Shown here: positions 31,849-40,190 of the stretch, one piece after another
How positions within the stretch are numbered: the first letter of the stretch is position 1
Layout: each line of letters begins with the position of its first letter
Assembly (NCBI GenBank): GCA_035352715.1
Contig: DAOPYE010000011.1
Coordinates: 1 to 45,293 of the forward strand
Source of the DNA: DAOPYE01 sp035352715
GTDB lineage: Bacteria; Acidobacteriota; Holophagae; Holophagales; Holophagaceae
Reading direction: 5' to 3'
Length of the DNA stretch: 45,293 nucleotides
Made by a program: the position numbers and the translations under genes
The notes under the pieces: generated by a model
Databases searched by the model: none
Seen by the model: only the letters and a program-made list of their open reading frames with translations
Told to the model about the DNA's origin: nothing

Positions 31849-32838
31849 CTAGATTTCCCCGGGGCTCGTGGCGGCGTCCAGCGTGATGGAGCTGTCTTCG
31901 GCCGGGGCTTCCTGACGCACGGGGCAGGGGGCGACGCCGCAGCGTCGGCACCAGCTGCGCTGGCAGGGATCCACGTGCGTGTGCAGCTCGCCTTCCAGCG
32001 AGGCCTCCTGGATGATGCTTCGGCCGAAGGTCTCGGCCAAGTCGTGGGCTTTGACGATGGGGTAGAACTCGGGCAGCACCATGTGGATATCCACGTGAGT
32101 GTAGCGACCGCTGCGCATGGTTCTCAGTTCGTGGATCGCGATGATATCTACCGGGCGGGTGCGGTTGATGATGGCGATCAGGCTTGCCAGCAGCTCCGGA
32201 TCCTCCATGTCCAGCAACGCCTGGCTCGAGCTGCGCACGAGCTTGAAGCCGGTGTAGGCCAGCAGGCCGGAGACAGCCAGGGCCATGAGCGGATCCAGCC
32301 AGCGCAAGCCCGTGATCCACACCATAATCAGGCCGGCCGCGATGCCGAGGGTGGTCCAGAAATCCGAAAGCACATGGTGCCCATCGGCTTCGATGGCCTT
32401 GGACCGTTGGTGGCGCCCCATGCGAACGAGAAAGAATCCGAGCAGGCCATTCAAGAGACCCGCGATAAAGTTCAGCCCGAGCCCTAGTCCCAGATTCTCC
32501 AGTTTGGCGCCGTGCCATAGGGTGTCGACGGCTTCCCAGGCGATGATCACCGCCGCCAGCGAGATGAGGCCGCCCTCGAAGACGGCGGAGAAATGCTCGA
32601 TCTTGCCGTGCCCGTAAGGATGTTCGCGATCGGCGGGTTTGTCCGCGAAGATCACCGCGCCCAGGGCGAAGATGGCCGCCAGCACGTTGACGACGCTTTC
32701 GATGGCGTCGGACAGTAGCGCCGCGGAGTGGCTCACGCTGTAGGCGTAGAACTTCAGGCCGAGGATGAGGATGCCGGCGCCGATGGACAGGAGAACCACC
32801 CGCAGGCGGGTTTTCTGGGAAAGGTGTTCGGTGCTCAT
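31849..32838 (-). CDS. Cation diffusion facilitator with Cys-rich C-terminus
   Basis: 329-residue divalent metal/proton antiporter of the CDF family. Six membrane segments lie in the first 210 residues. Metal-site motifs are LLSDAIESVVNVLA in TM2 (Asp44) and EADGHHVLSDFWTTLG in TM5 (HxxxD). The dimerising cytoplasmic domain follows, with TMRSGRYTHVDIHMVLP and FGRSIIQEASLEGELHTHVDP. Unusually, it ends in CQRSWCRRCGVAPC, four cysteines at 292, 297, 300 and 305 (Cx4Cx2Cx4C), and a 25-residue acidic tail. The tail may sense or chaperone metal. Substrate metal (Zn, Fe, Mn or Co) cannot be fixed. It is divergent from the outer-membrane protein gene at 33054. Confidence 0.9.
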   Translation of the reverse strand: MSTEHLSQKTRLRVVLLSIGAGILILGLKFYAYSVSHSAALLSDAIESVVNVLAAIFALGAVIFADKPADREHPYGHGKIEHFSAVFEGGLISLAAVIIAWEAVDTLWHGAKLENLGLGLGLNFIAGLLNGLLGFFLVRMGRHQRSKAIEADGHHVLSDFWTTLGIAAGLIMVWITGLRWLDPLMALAVSGLLAYTGFKLVRSSSQALLDMEDPELLASLIAIINRTRPVDIIAIHELRTMRSGRYTHVDIHMVLPEFYPIVKAHDLAETFGRSIIQEASLEGELHTHVDPCQRSWCRRCGVAPCPVRQEAPAEDSSITLDAATSPGEI

Positions 32839-33053
32839 GGGACCGCCAGAGGAAGGTAATGCTTCATCATCGCCCGGACTTGAGATGCCGACAACGCACT
32901 GGCTAGGCGATGCGCAGATCCAGGTATGGGGACATTGTGCAAAAAACGATATTGATCTTTGGATTCAAATGGTGCGATATTGAGACTCGGTATCAACAAC
33001 TGGTTGCGGCCTCGCCTCATCCATCTCATCCATCTCTCGCTTGGAGCGTTCCC

Positions 33054-33890
33054 ATGAAACGCCTTGCCATCGGCCTGTCTGTCTCTCTTTTGGCCGCGCT
33101 GCGCGGCTTCGCCCAGTCCAGTCCGGAGCCATCCGATCCAATCCATTCCGTTCCTGCGTTCATTCAGGCCCAAGAAGCTCCATCGCCCTGTCGACCGCTG
33201 TTCAGCACCTCCGCCGGGATCACCGAGACGAACGTCCTGGAACTCGAATTCGGAGGACAGAAGCTGGCCCAGAGGGATGGTTCTCAATCCCTGCTATTTC
33301 CGACCCAGTTCAATCTGGGGGTCGCCTCCTGGGTGGATCTCCGTTTGGGGTGGTCGGCCCACAACCGTCTGCAGGGGGTGGATGGATCGAGGGCCGAGGG
33401 GTTCGGCGATCCGCAGATCGGCACGCAGATCCGTTTTCTCCCCCAGCAGGCCTGTGGAGTGGATCTGGGGTTGGCCTACTGGCACAAGTTCTCCCTGGCC
33501 AGCGCGCACAAGGGCATTGGAACCGGGGCCTCCGACGATTCCGCAGTCCTCGTCCTGACGCGGACATCGGGGAACTGGGTGTTCGATGTGAATGTGGGGG
33601 CCAATTGGGTGGGACGCGCGGATGACGCCCGTGGAGGGCGCGTCCGCCAACCGGTGGGCTCGTTCTGCGCCACCTGGCTGGTGGCTTCGGGCTGGAACGT
33701 GACCCTGGATACCTATGCGATCGGCGCGACCGAGCTGAGCCCCACCGTTATTTCCAGCATCCTGGCCGTGAGCCGGCGCATCTCTAGGGATCTGACCTTG
33801 GATATCGCTGTGGAGTCAGGCCTCAACCAGGCCGCGCCAAGACTGGGTTTGAACGCGGGTTTGGTCTGGCGCATGGGTCGAATCAAATAG
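33054..33890 (+). CDS. Predicted outer-membrane beta-barrel protein
   Basis: 278-residue exported protein. Signal peptide MKRLAIGLSVSLLAALRGFAQS with cleavage near Ala20-Gln21. The rest alternates aromatic and polar residues in short beta strands with glycine turns (NVLELEFGGQK, WVDLRLGWSAH, GFGDPQIGTQIRFL, WVFDVNVGANWVG) and ends in a strand GLVWRMGRIK. The pattern resembles the phenol meta-pathway transporter-like outer-membrane family, but that name is only a family label. TTGGAG lies seven bases before the ATG; an open frame from 32910 has no signal peptide and is rejected. It may transport hydrophobic compounds; no catabolic genes are nearby. Confidence 0.72.
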   Translation: MKRLAIGLSVSLLAALRGFAQSSPEPSDPIHSVPAFIQAQEAPSPCRPLFSTSAGITETNVLELEFGGQKLAQRDGSQSLLFPTQFNLGVASWVDLRLGWSAHNRLQGVDGSRAEGFGDPQIGTQIRFLPQQACGVDLGLAYWHKFSLASAHKGIGTGASDDSAVLVLTRTSGNWVFDVNVGANWVGRADDARGGRVRQPVGSFCATWLVASGWNVTLDTYAIGATELSPTVISSILAVSRRISRDLTLDIAVESGLNQAAPRLGLNAGLVWRMGRIK

Positions 33891-33912
33891 ACAATCGCTG
33901 TCGGAAAGTGCC

Positions 33913-35181
33913 CTATTTGGCCTTGGCCAGCAGATCCTTGACCGCGTCCTTGTGGACCATGAACGTGAGCATTTTCAGCTTCACGTAGTCGCCGCGGTAG
34001 AAGTAATAGCCGGGGAACATGCCGCGCTGGGAGGAACGGGCTGAATCTTTGACGAGGAACCAGTCCTGCCCACCTTTTGAGATATAGCCCACCACATGCA
34101 GGCCGTGGTCGTCCTCGGAGGTGTGGTTCGTGAAGCGGAACTCGCGGGCGCTCTGGTCGATGCGATCGGATGGGATATCAAAGCTGGGGATGATGGCGAT
34201 GTTCTCGGCGCCGTTGTATCCGGGTTCGCTGACATCGCCGCCGATGGCCACCGTGTAGCCCTTCTGGATCGCGCGCTTGAAGGCGCTGTACCAGTCGTTC
34301 AGCGGCACGTTCAGATAGTCGGTGGTGTGCGCCCAGTTGTCGGGCACCTCGTAGGCGGCGTGAGCCCAGAAGGGGGCGTAATGGAAGGACATGACATCCA
34401 CGTAGTCGTCCGGATTCAGGTTCACGATTTCCTGGCGGAAGGTCTGGGGCGTGTAGGTGCGCCCCTCGAATGTGAGCTTCGCTGGGGGAGCGCCCAGGTG
34501 CTTGTCGAGGATCAGGCGGACCGTGGCGATGATCTGATCCGCGTTCCAGTTCTGGGTGCGCTTCACAAGTTCCAGGTAGGCACTCAGTTCGCCGATCAGT
34601 AGCTCGTGATTGAAGGCGGTTTCGCCTGCCTTCAATCCGGTGTAGTCCGTTTCGGGCACGACGCCGTAGGCTTTCCAGATCCTCAGCACATCGCCGCTTT
34701 CGCCGCCTTCTGCCACGAGGCTGGTGCCCTTGGTTCGCACGAATTCACGGACCTTCTCGACGTAGTTCCAGTAGACCGTGTGCATTTCGGACAGCTTCAG
34801 CTCGCGGCCATGGAGACGCTTCAATTCCGATTCAAGGAATGACGTCGTGGAAAAGCACCAGCAGGTATTCGTCCACCACTGGCGCTTGGGCGGAAGATGC
34901 CAGGCCGCCTGGAACGCCTGGGGACTCGCTGGCCGATCCATCGCTGAGAAATCCAGGCTCAGGGTGCGCATGGGTTTGAGATCCGCGCTTTCTCCCACTG
35001 TGGATGGTGCCAGTCCCTTCTCGCGGGTCAGGAAGGCCTCTCGGTCCAGGAGCTCCTGCTTCTCGCGCGCCGTCGGAACGATGTCCTTGTAGATGGCCGG
35101 TTGCGCGTTCAACGCAAGGCTTCCACAAAGTCCGGCAACCAGCAGCAGGCTTGCGTTCGGGATGGAAAGGCGATGGGGCAT
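33913..35181 (-). CDS. Exported papain-family (C1) cysteine peptidase with Asp in place of catalytic Asn
   Basis: 422-residue protein with a signal peptide (residues 1-27, LLLVAGLCGSLALNAQ). The peptidase core is of the C1 type, closer to bleomycin hydrolase/PepC-like forms. The oxyanion Gln101 and nucleophile Cys107 are in RQWWTNTCWCFSTTSF with the canonical six-residue spacing, and the catalytic His359 is in DDHGLHVVGY. The position that is normally Asn in VKNSWG is Asp379 in WFLVKDSARSS. The catalytic triad is therefore Cys-His-Asp. It is presumably a periplasmic or secreted hydrolase; whether activity is retained is unclear. It converges with the barrel gene and follows the TPR metallopeptidase gene on the same strand. 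Confidence 0.82.
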   Translation of the reverse strand: MPHRLSIPNASLLLVAGLCGSLALNAQPAIYKDIVPTAREKQELLDREAFLTREKGLAPSTVGESADLKPMRTLSLDFSAMDRPASPQAFQAAWHLPPKRQWWTNTCWCFSTTSFLESELKRLHGRELKLSEMHTVYWNYVEKVREFVRTKGTSLVAEGGESGDVLRIWKAYGVVPETDYTGLKAGETAFNHELLIGELSAYLELVKRTQNWNADQIIATVRLILDKHLGAPPAKLTFEGRTYTPQTFRQEIVNLNPDDYVDVMSFHYAPFWAHAAYEVPDNWAHTTDYLNVPLNDWYSAFKRAIQKGYTVAIGGDVSEPGYNGAENIAIIPSFDIPSDRIDQSAREFRFTNHTSEDDHGLHVVGYISKGGQDWFLVKDSARSSQRGMFPGYYFYRGDYVKLKMLTFMVHKDAVKDLLAKAK

Positions 35182-35250
35182 GGCGGATCCTCCATGGTCC
35201 GGACCAGTCTAGATCCTTTCATCTCTCCACCTGCTTGGACATGACCGAGC

Positions 35251-37020
35251 CTAGCGATTCTTTTTTCGCGAAGACGCGGTGGTCGGTCGTTTCATCGATG
35301 CTGATGCCGATTCGCTCACCAAGTTTCTCACCTGCATGAGCACATTCTGGATCCGCTGCTGGAGGGGGGCGCTGTTTATCTGAATAGCCCTTTGCTGAGC
35401 TGCCTCCAGCATGAGGAGGGCCTCCGATGGTTTCCCGGAGTTGGCGAGCTGGACAGCCTGGGTCACCATGGCGCGCAGATCCTGTTCTTCTAGGTCATTG
35501 AGCTGCTGTTTGGCTTCTCTCCCACGGGGCGTTCCCCAGAATTTCCCTGCCACTTGGTTCAGCAGGGGCAAGGCTTTCTCTCGATCATTTCGCGCGAGAT
35601 GGGTTACCCCAAGCCAGAATGGGAAATCGGGTTCATTGGGATACGCGAGAATGGCCTTCTCCTGAAAGGAGACGCTTTCCTCGAGCCGATTGATATCCAG
35701 TGCGTATAGCTGGCTGATCAGTTTCATGACATCGAGCTGAAAGGGTGGTTGTTTCTGGCTTCTCAGCAGGTATTCGCGAGCAAGGACTAGATCGGGTGAA
35801 AGGGTATCGGGACGGGCCGTGTATCCCATGTTGTGCGCAGAGATCGTCTTCCCTGCCAGAATCTGAATCATGGGGTCATCGGGCGCCCCCTCCGCAGCCT
35901 TCATGAGATATGGGATGGCCTCGGAGCGGTTGGCCGCCTGTAGCAATTGGATGCCCTGTCCAAATTGTGCAGTGGCGCAGGCCGGATTGATACTTTCCGC
36001 CGCCTTGAAGTGGGCTCTCGCAAGATTCGCGAAATCCTCACTGAGGCGCGAAAGAGAAAGCGTGAGCAGACCAAGCCTTCCGTGGACTTGGTCCAGGGGG
36101 ATGGGATGGCTGCTGAAGGTGCCATCGACCGCTAGGCTATCCAGGGTGAGGACACGGATGGGGATGGAATGGCGCGCCAGTATCTGGGCCAAGTATTCAT
36201 GGAGTTCGGCATCCAGCGTTTCGGATAGACCAAGAAAGGCCTTTGGGAAGGCGTCTTTGGGGGGAACACCCTCGGCGAGCATGCGCATGAAGGTTCGGAG
36301 TTGTCGGCTCCGCTCCATGTTGCCCAGCATCAGGTAGTGGACCAGGAGCCAGGATCCGGCATAGAAACGGTCAACCTGCATGGAATCAGAGGAACCGTGA
36401 ATCGGCGCGTTCTCCGATAGCAATTGGCGGACGGACATGAGTTGCAGTGTCTGAATCGTGATGAAGCGGTTCTTGTCCGGCGAGCCCAGGCGGACCTTGT
36501 TTCCATCTGTGGTCATCGTGCTGTAGAGCTCAGCCATGCCCTCATCCAGCCAGGTCGGAATATTGGGGAAATGCTGGTGGAGGAACTGATGCAGATACTC
36601 ATGGAAGACGGTTCGTTCGACATGTTCGATGTCCATTCGCAGGGCGATGTAATTGCCGTCCGGACGGGGTGAACACCATCCCCCAACCCACTTTTGGTCA
36701 CGATAGGGGTTGAATGTGGATTCCTGATTGAACAAATAGACATAGCTGGGAACTGGATCCTGGGTGGCAGGACCGCCGCGTTCTGGACCCGAGGTCATCT
36801 GACGTACGACTTCGCGCAAGGTCTCGAAATCCTGGGAAACCGCCCTGGTTGCGGCGGGCGAGACGCTGGAAAAGAATCGGAAGTGGGCGCTGGAGCCCTC
36901 GATCCAAGCCTTTCGATCGGCGGGTGTCACCGTTGGGACGGTCGCCTGGAGTCCAGAAACACACAGAAATAGACACAGGACAGCACACCGATGAAACGCC
37001 GAACCTGGGTTTCTGAACAT
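35251..37020 (-). CDS. Exported TPR protein with gluzincin-like HExxH domain
   Basis: 589-residue protein with a signal peptide (residues 1-26, CAVLCLFLCVSGLQA). The first 250 residues form a peptidase MA-like domain: FHEYLHQFLHQHF gives HExxH at His140, Glu141 and His144, and PTWLDEGMAELYS provides Glu160 as the likely third zinc ligand, a spacing typical of short gluzincins. Residues about 330-500 are TPR-like helical repeats (LARAHFKAAESINPACATAQ, AIPYLMKAAEGAPDDPMIQ, SVSFQEKAILAYPNEPDFP). The C-terminus is basic (SSRKKNR). It may process proteins in the periplasm while the TPRs bind a partner. Function is otherwise unknown. Confidence 0.78.
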   Translation of the reverse strand: MFRNPGSAFHRCAVLCLFLCVSGLQATVPTVTPADRKAWIEGSSAHFRFFSSVSPAATRAVSQDFETLREVVRQMTSGPERGGPATQDPVPSYVYLFNQESTFNPYRDQKWVGGWCSPRPDGNYIALRMDIEHVERTVFHEYLHQFLHQHFPNIPTWLDEGMAELYSTMTTDGNKVRLGSPDKNRFITIQTLQLMSVRQLLSENAPIHGSSDSMQVDRFYAGSWLLVHYLMLGNMERSRQLRTFMRMLAEGVPPKDAFPKAFLGLSETLDAELHEYLAQILARHSIPIRVLTLDSLAVDGTFSSHPIPLDQVHGRLGLLTLSLSRLSEDFANLARAHFKAAESINPACATAQFGQGIQLLQAANRSEAIPYLMKAAEGAPDDPMIQILAGKTISAHNMGYTARPDTLSPDLVLAREYLLRSQKQPPFQLDVMKLISQLYALDINRLEESVSFQEKAILAYPNEPDFPFWLGVTHLARNDREKALPLLNQVAGKFWGTPRGREAKQQLNDLEEQDLRAMVTQAVQLANSGKPSEALLMLEAAQQRAIQINSAPLQQRIQNVLMQVRNLVSESASASMKRPTTASSRKKNR

Positions 37021-37181
37021 GAGGCCCCCGTACTCTTTCGGATTTCAGACAATAGATGTCAAGTCTATCCAAACGACGACAGAAAACCCTTCGACCCGGA
37101 AAATCAGGTTGTGCAACGCCTGCCTTCCATTCACTTAGAACTTCGCTTTCAGACGCGAACCCGCTCGTGGCGTGGCTTTGG

Positions 37182-37547
37182 TCACAGGCCCATGACCTTG
37201 CGGAGCTGCGCGACCAGTTCTTCACCTTTGAGGGGCTTGTACAGCACGGCGCAGGCTCCCAGCTCCTTGAGCTTGGCTTCGCGATCGACGTCTCGTGCGG
37301 CGGTGAGGATGACGACAGGGAGCTTGGGATCGGCCCTGCGCGCCATGCGGGCGACGCTCTGGCCATCCAGATTGGGCATGTTGTAGTCGCTCAGCAGCAG
37401 GTCCGGCTTGGCGTTCCGAATGGCCTCCAGGGCTTCCAGCGCGGAGCCTGGAAGCAGGTCCTCCACCTCGAAGCCAGCGTCCTCCAAGAAGCCCCGGATG
37501 TATTGCCGCATGAAGGCGCTGTCGTCGATCACCAGGATCTTGGGCAT
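37182..37547 (-). CDS. Single-domain response regulator
   Basis: 121-residue stand-alone receiver. Acidic pocket VIDDSAFMR, phosphoacceptor Asp54 in LLSDYNMPNLDG, switch Thr in VILTAARD, and Lys in VLYKPLKGEE are all present, so it should be phosphorylatable. There is no output domain. The ATG at 37547 matches the family N-terminus; the open frame extends 13 codons further without a better SD. It follows mutS by 39 bases on the same strand. It differs from the CheY-like protein at 26528, lacking the CheY-type TMRRI and Trp. No kinase is nearby. Confidence 0.9.
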   Translation of the reverse strand: MPKILVIDDSAFMRQYIRGFLEDAGFEVEDLLPGSALEALEAIRNAKPDLLLSDYNMPNLDGQSVARMARRADPKLPVVILTAARDVDREAKLKELGACAVLYKPLKGEELVAQLRKVMGL

Positions 37548-37586
37548 CTCGCAAATCCATCCATAAGACTTGGGCGAGGATAGCAC

Positions 37587-40130
37587 TTAAGCGTGATGCT
37601 GTCGCTGCGAGACCCAGTTCATGACTTCCAGGGGCGTCATGCGGTTCAGATCCAGGGCATTCAGCTCCTCGCGCAACGGATCCGGTGCGGGTTCCTCAAA
37701 CAGGGGCAGGGCCGGTTGGATGGCGTCTGGCTTGCGGCGCTTGGGCGAGGTGATGGGGGGCTCCGTGGTCTCAGCCAGGATGCGCTGCGCCGCGGTGATG
37801 ACGGATTTCGGAACGCCGGCCAAGCGTGCCACCTGGATGCCGTAGCTGCGATCGGCCGGGCCTTCCGCGATGCGATGCAGGAACAGCAGATGCTCTTCCC
37901 ATTCCTGGACTTCCACGTGCAGATTGCGGAGGCGGGGATCTTCCGCGAGCTTGGTGAGCTCGAAGTAGTGCGTGGCGAACAGCGTCCGGGGCGCTCCCCC
38001 GCGGGTATCGCGCAGATGCAGGGCGATGGCTTCGGCCAGGGCAAGGCCATCCCGCGTGGAGGTTCCGCGGCCGATCTCGTCCAGGATCACCAGACTGGCG
38101 GGGGTGACCTGCGACAGGATGCGCGCGGTTTCGGTCATCTCGACCATGAACGTGCTTTGGCCCTTGGCCAGGAAATCGCTGGCGCCGATGCGTGTGAAGA
38201 TGCGATCCGTCAGCGAGAAACGCATCAGTTCCGCGGGCACGAACGAGCCGGTCTGCGCCAGCACCACCAGCAGCGCGCCGGTGCGCAGGAACGTGGACTT
38301 GCCGCCCATGTTGGGGCCCGTGACCACGGCCATGGGATGTTCGCTTCTCAGGTCCAGATCATTGGGGATGCACTCGCGGCCCAGACGCGATTCCAGCATG
38401 GGATGGCGGGCGGCGCTCAGGATCAGTTCGCGGCCTTCCACGATCTCGGGCCGGATCCAGCCGTTGTGCCGGGCTTTTTCGGCGAAGGAGGCCAGCACAT
38501 CCAGGCGCGCGACGGCCTGCGACAGTTCTGTCAAATCCGCCCGACGATCCAGGACCAGCGCCAGAAGCCTGCGGAACTGGGCTTCTTCGAGCTTCAGCTG
38601 ATCGGTTTCCGCCGAGAGTAGCTTCTGCTCGAAGCTCATGAGCTTTTCGGTGGTGAACCGCTCGGCGTTGGCCAGGGTCTGCTTGCGGATGAAGTGCGCG
38701 GGCGCGGCCGCCAGGTTGGCTTTCGTGATCTCGAAGTAGTAGCCGAAGACGCGGTTGTACTTGATCTTCAGGCTCTGGATGCCGCTGGTGGCGCGTTCTT
38801 CCTCCTCCAGCTCCAGCATCACCTGCTTGGCGTCGCGCGCCAGACGCCGAACGGCGTCCAGTTCCGCGTCCACCCCTTCGTTGACGACGCCGCCCTTGTC
38901 CACCTCCAAAGGCGGGGCTTCCGCCAGGCAGCGCTTCAGTTCCGCGAGCAGCTCGCCGCACAGCGGCGTCGTCTCGATCCAGAGTTCCAGATCGTTGGCC
39001 TGCTCGAACCACCCCTCGTGGGCGAGCAGGGCTGGCAGCTTCTGAAGCTGCGCCAACCCTTCGCGCAACTGGCCCAGCTCTGGTGGCGTCGCAAGGCCCA
39101 TCGCCACGCGCCCCAGCAGGCGATCCAGATCAGGAACCGAGCCCAGCAGTTTCTGGATGGGCTCGCGGCGACGATCCTCCGTCAGCCAGGCCACCTGGGA
39201 CCAGCGCTTCTCGAGGCCGGCCCGCTCGCGTAGGGGCTGGTCCAGCCACCCGCGCAACAGGCGCGAGCCCATGCGCGTGCGGCAGGCGTCCAACAGGGCC
39301 AGCAGGCTGCCCTGCTTGGAGCCATCCAGGGTGTTGGCGAAGACTTCCAGATGGCGGGCCGACGTGGCATCCAGCAAGGGACCCACGGCGCCTAGTTCCA
39401 GCGAGATGCCCTGGATATGGGCGGGGCGCCCTTTCTGGGTGGCCTCGATCTGGTCCAGCAGCGCGCCCAGCGCGCCAATGGCGGCAGGGAAGGGATCCAG
39501 TCCCACGCCTTCCAGGTGCGTCCATCCAAAAAACGCGAGAATCTGCTGCCGCGCGCGTTCTGGTTCGAAGCGCCAAGCGGGCAGGCTCGTGCGCGCCGCT
39601 TCCAGTTCGAAATCATCCTTCGATCCTTCCGGAAGGATCAATTCCTGGGGGGCCAGCCGCTCCAGCGTGGAGGCGAGGAGTTCGCAGCCTTCGCCGGGGA
39701 TGACGCGAAGCTGTCCCGACGCCAACTGCAGCAGGGCGATGCCCCAGCTCTCCTTGATCCGGTGGATCGAGGCCAGCCAGCGTCCATCGTCATCCAGCCA
39801 CGTGCCCGGCGTGATGATGCGCTTGATGGCGCGCGGCAGCAGTCCCTTGACCTCTTCGGGTTTGGCGGTGGGCTCGGCGATGGCCGCCGAATAACCGGCC
39901 GCCAGCAGCTTGGGCAGGTAGGATTCCAGCGCGAAGTGCGGCACGCCGCACATGGGGGTCTCAGATTCAGAGCCCCGTCCCCGCATCGTCAGCGCGATCT
40001 CCAACACTGGTGCGGCCTTGACGGCGTCCTCGCCGAGCAGTTCGTAGAAGTCGCCCATGCGCGTCAGCAGGATCGCATCCCCCGCCTCGCGCTTGAGCGA
40101 GGCGATCTGCTGGAACATGGGTGTGGACAT
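37587..40130 (-). CDS. mutS: DNA mismatch repair protein MutS
   Basis: 847-residue MutS. The mismatch-binding motif near the N-terminus is RMGDFYELLGEDA, with the Phe-x-Glu that contacts the mispair. The ATPase end has GPNMGGKSTFLRTGALLVVLAQ (Walker A, about 600-620), LVILDEIGRGTSTRDGLALAEAI (Walker B) and FATHYFELTKL. The order of domains and length are normal. It recognises mismatches and recruits MutL, which is not in the window. The ATG is 11 residues upstream of the expected helix; the poor SD leaves minor start doubt. A single-domain response regulator lies downstream on the same strand. Confidence 0.97.
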   Translation of the reverse strand: MSTPMFQQIASLKREAGDAILLTRMGDFYELLGEDAVKAAPVLEIALTMRGRGSESETPMCGVPHFALESYLPKLLAAGYSAAIAEPTAKPEEVKGLLPRAIKRIITPGTWLDDDGRWLASIHRIKESWGIALLQLASGQLRVIPGEGCELLASTLERLAPQELILPEGSKDDFELEAARTSLPAWRFEPERARQQILAFFGWTHLEGVGLDPFPAAIGALGALLDQIEATQKGRPAHIQGISLELGAVGPLLDATSARHLEVFANTLDGSKQGSLLALLDACRTRMGSRLLRGWLDQPLRERAGLEKRWSQVAWLTEDRRREPIQKLLGSVPDLDRLLGRVAMGLATPPELGQLREGLAQLQKLPALLAHEGWFEQANDLELWIETTPLCGELLAELKRCLAEAPPLEVDKGGVVNEGVDAELDAVRRLARDAKQVMLELEEEERATSGIQSLKIKYNRVFGYYFEITKANLAAAPAHFIRKQTLANAERFTTEKLMSFEQKLLSAETDQLKLEEAQFRRLLALVLDRRADLTELSQAVARLDVLASFAEKARHNGWIRPEIVEGRELILSAARHPMLESRLGRECIPNDLDLRSEHPMAVVTGPNMGGKSTFLRTGALLVVLAQTGSFVPAELMRFSLTDRIFTRIGASDFLAKGQSTFMVEMTETARILSQVTPASLVILDEIGRGTSTRDGLALAEAIALHLRDTRGGAPRTLFATHYFELTKLAEDPRLRNLHVEVQEWEEHLLFLHRIAEGPADRSYGIQVARLAGVPKSVITAAQRILAETTEPPITSPKRRKPDAIQPALPLFEEPAPDPLREELNALDLNRMTPLEVMNWVSQRQHHA

Positions 40131-40190
40131 GGGTGATCCTGAGTGGGGCTGGGAGCGATGAACGTCGGATTCCGCTGGGGCGCGTTCGCG

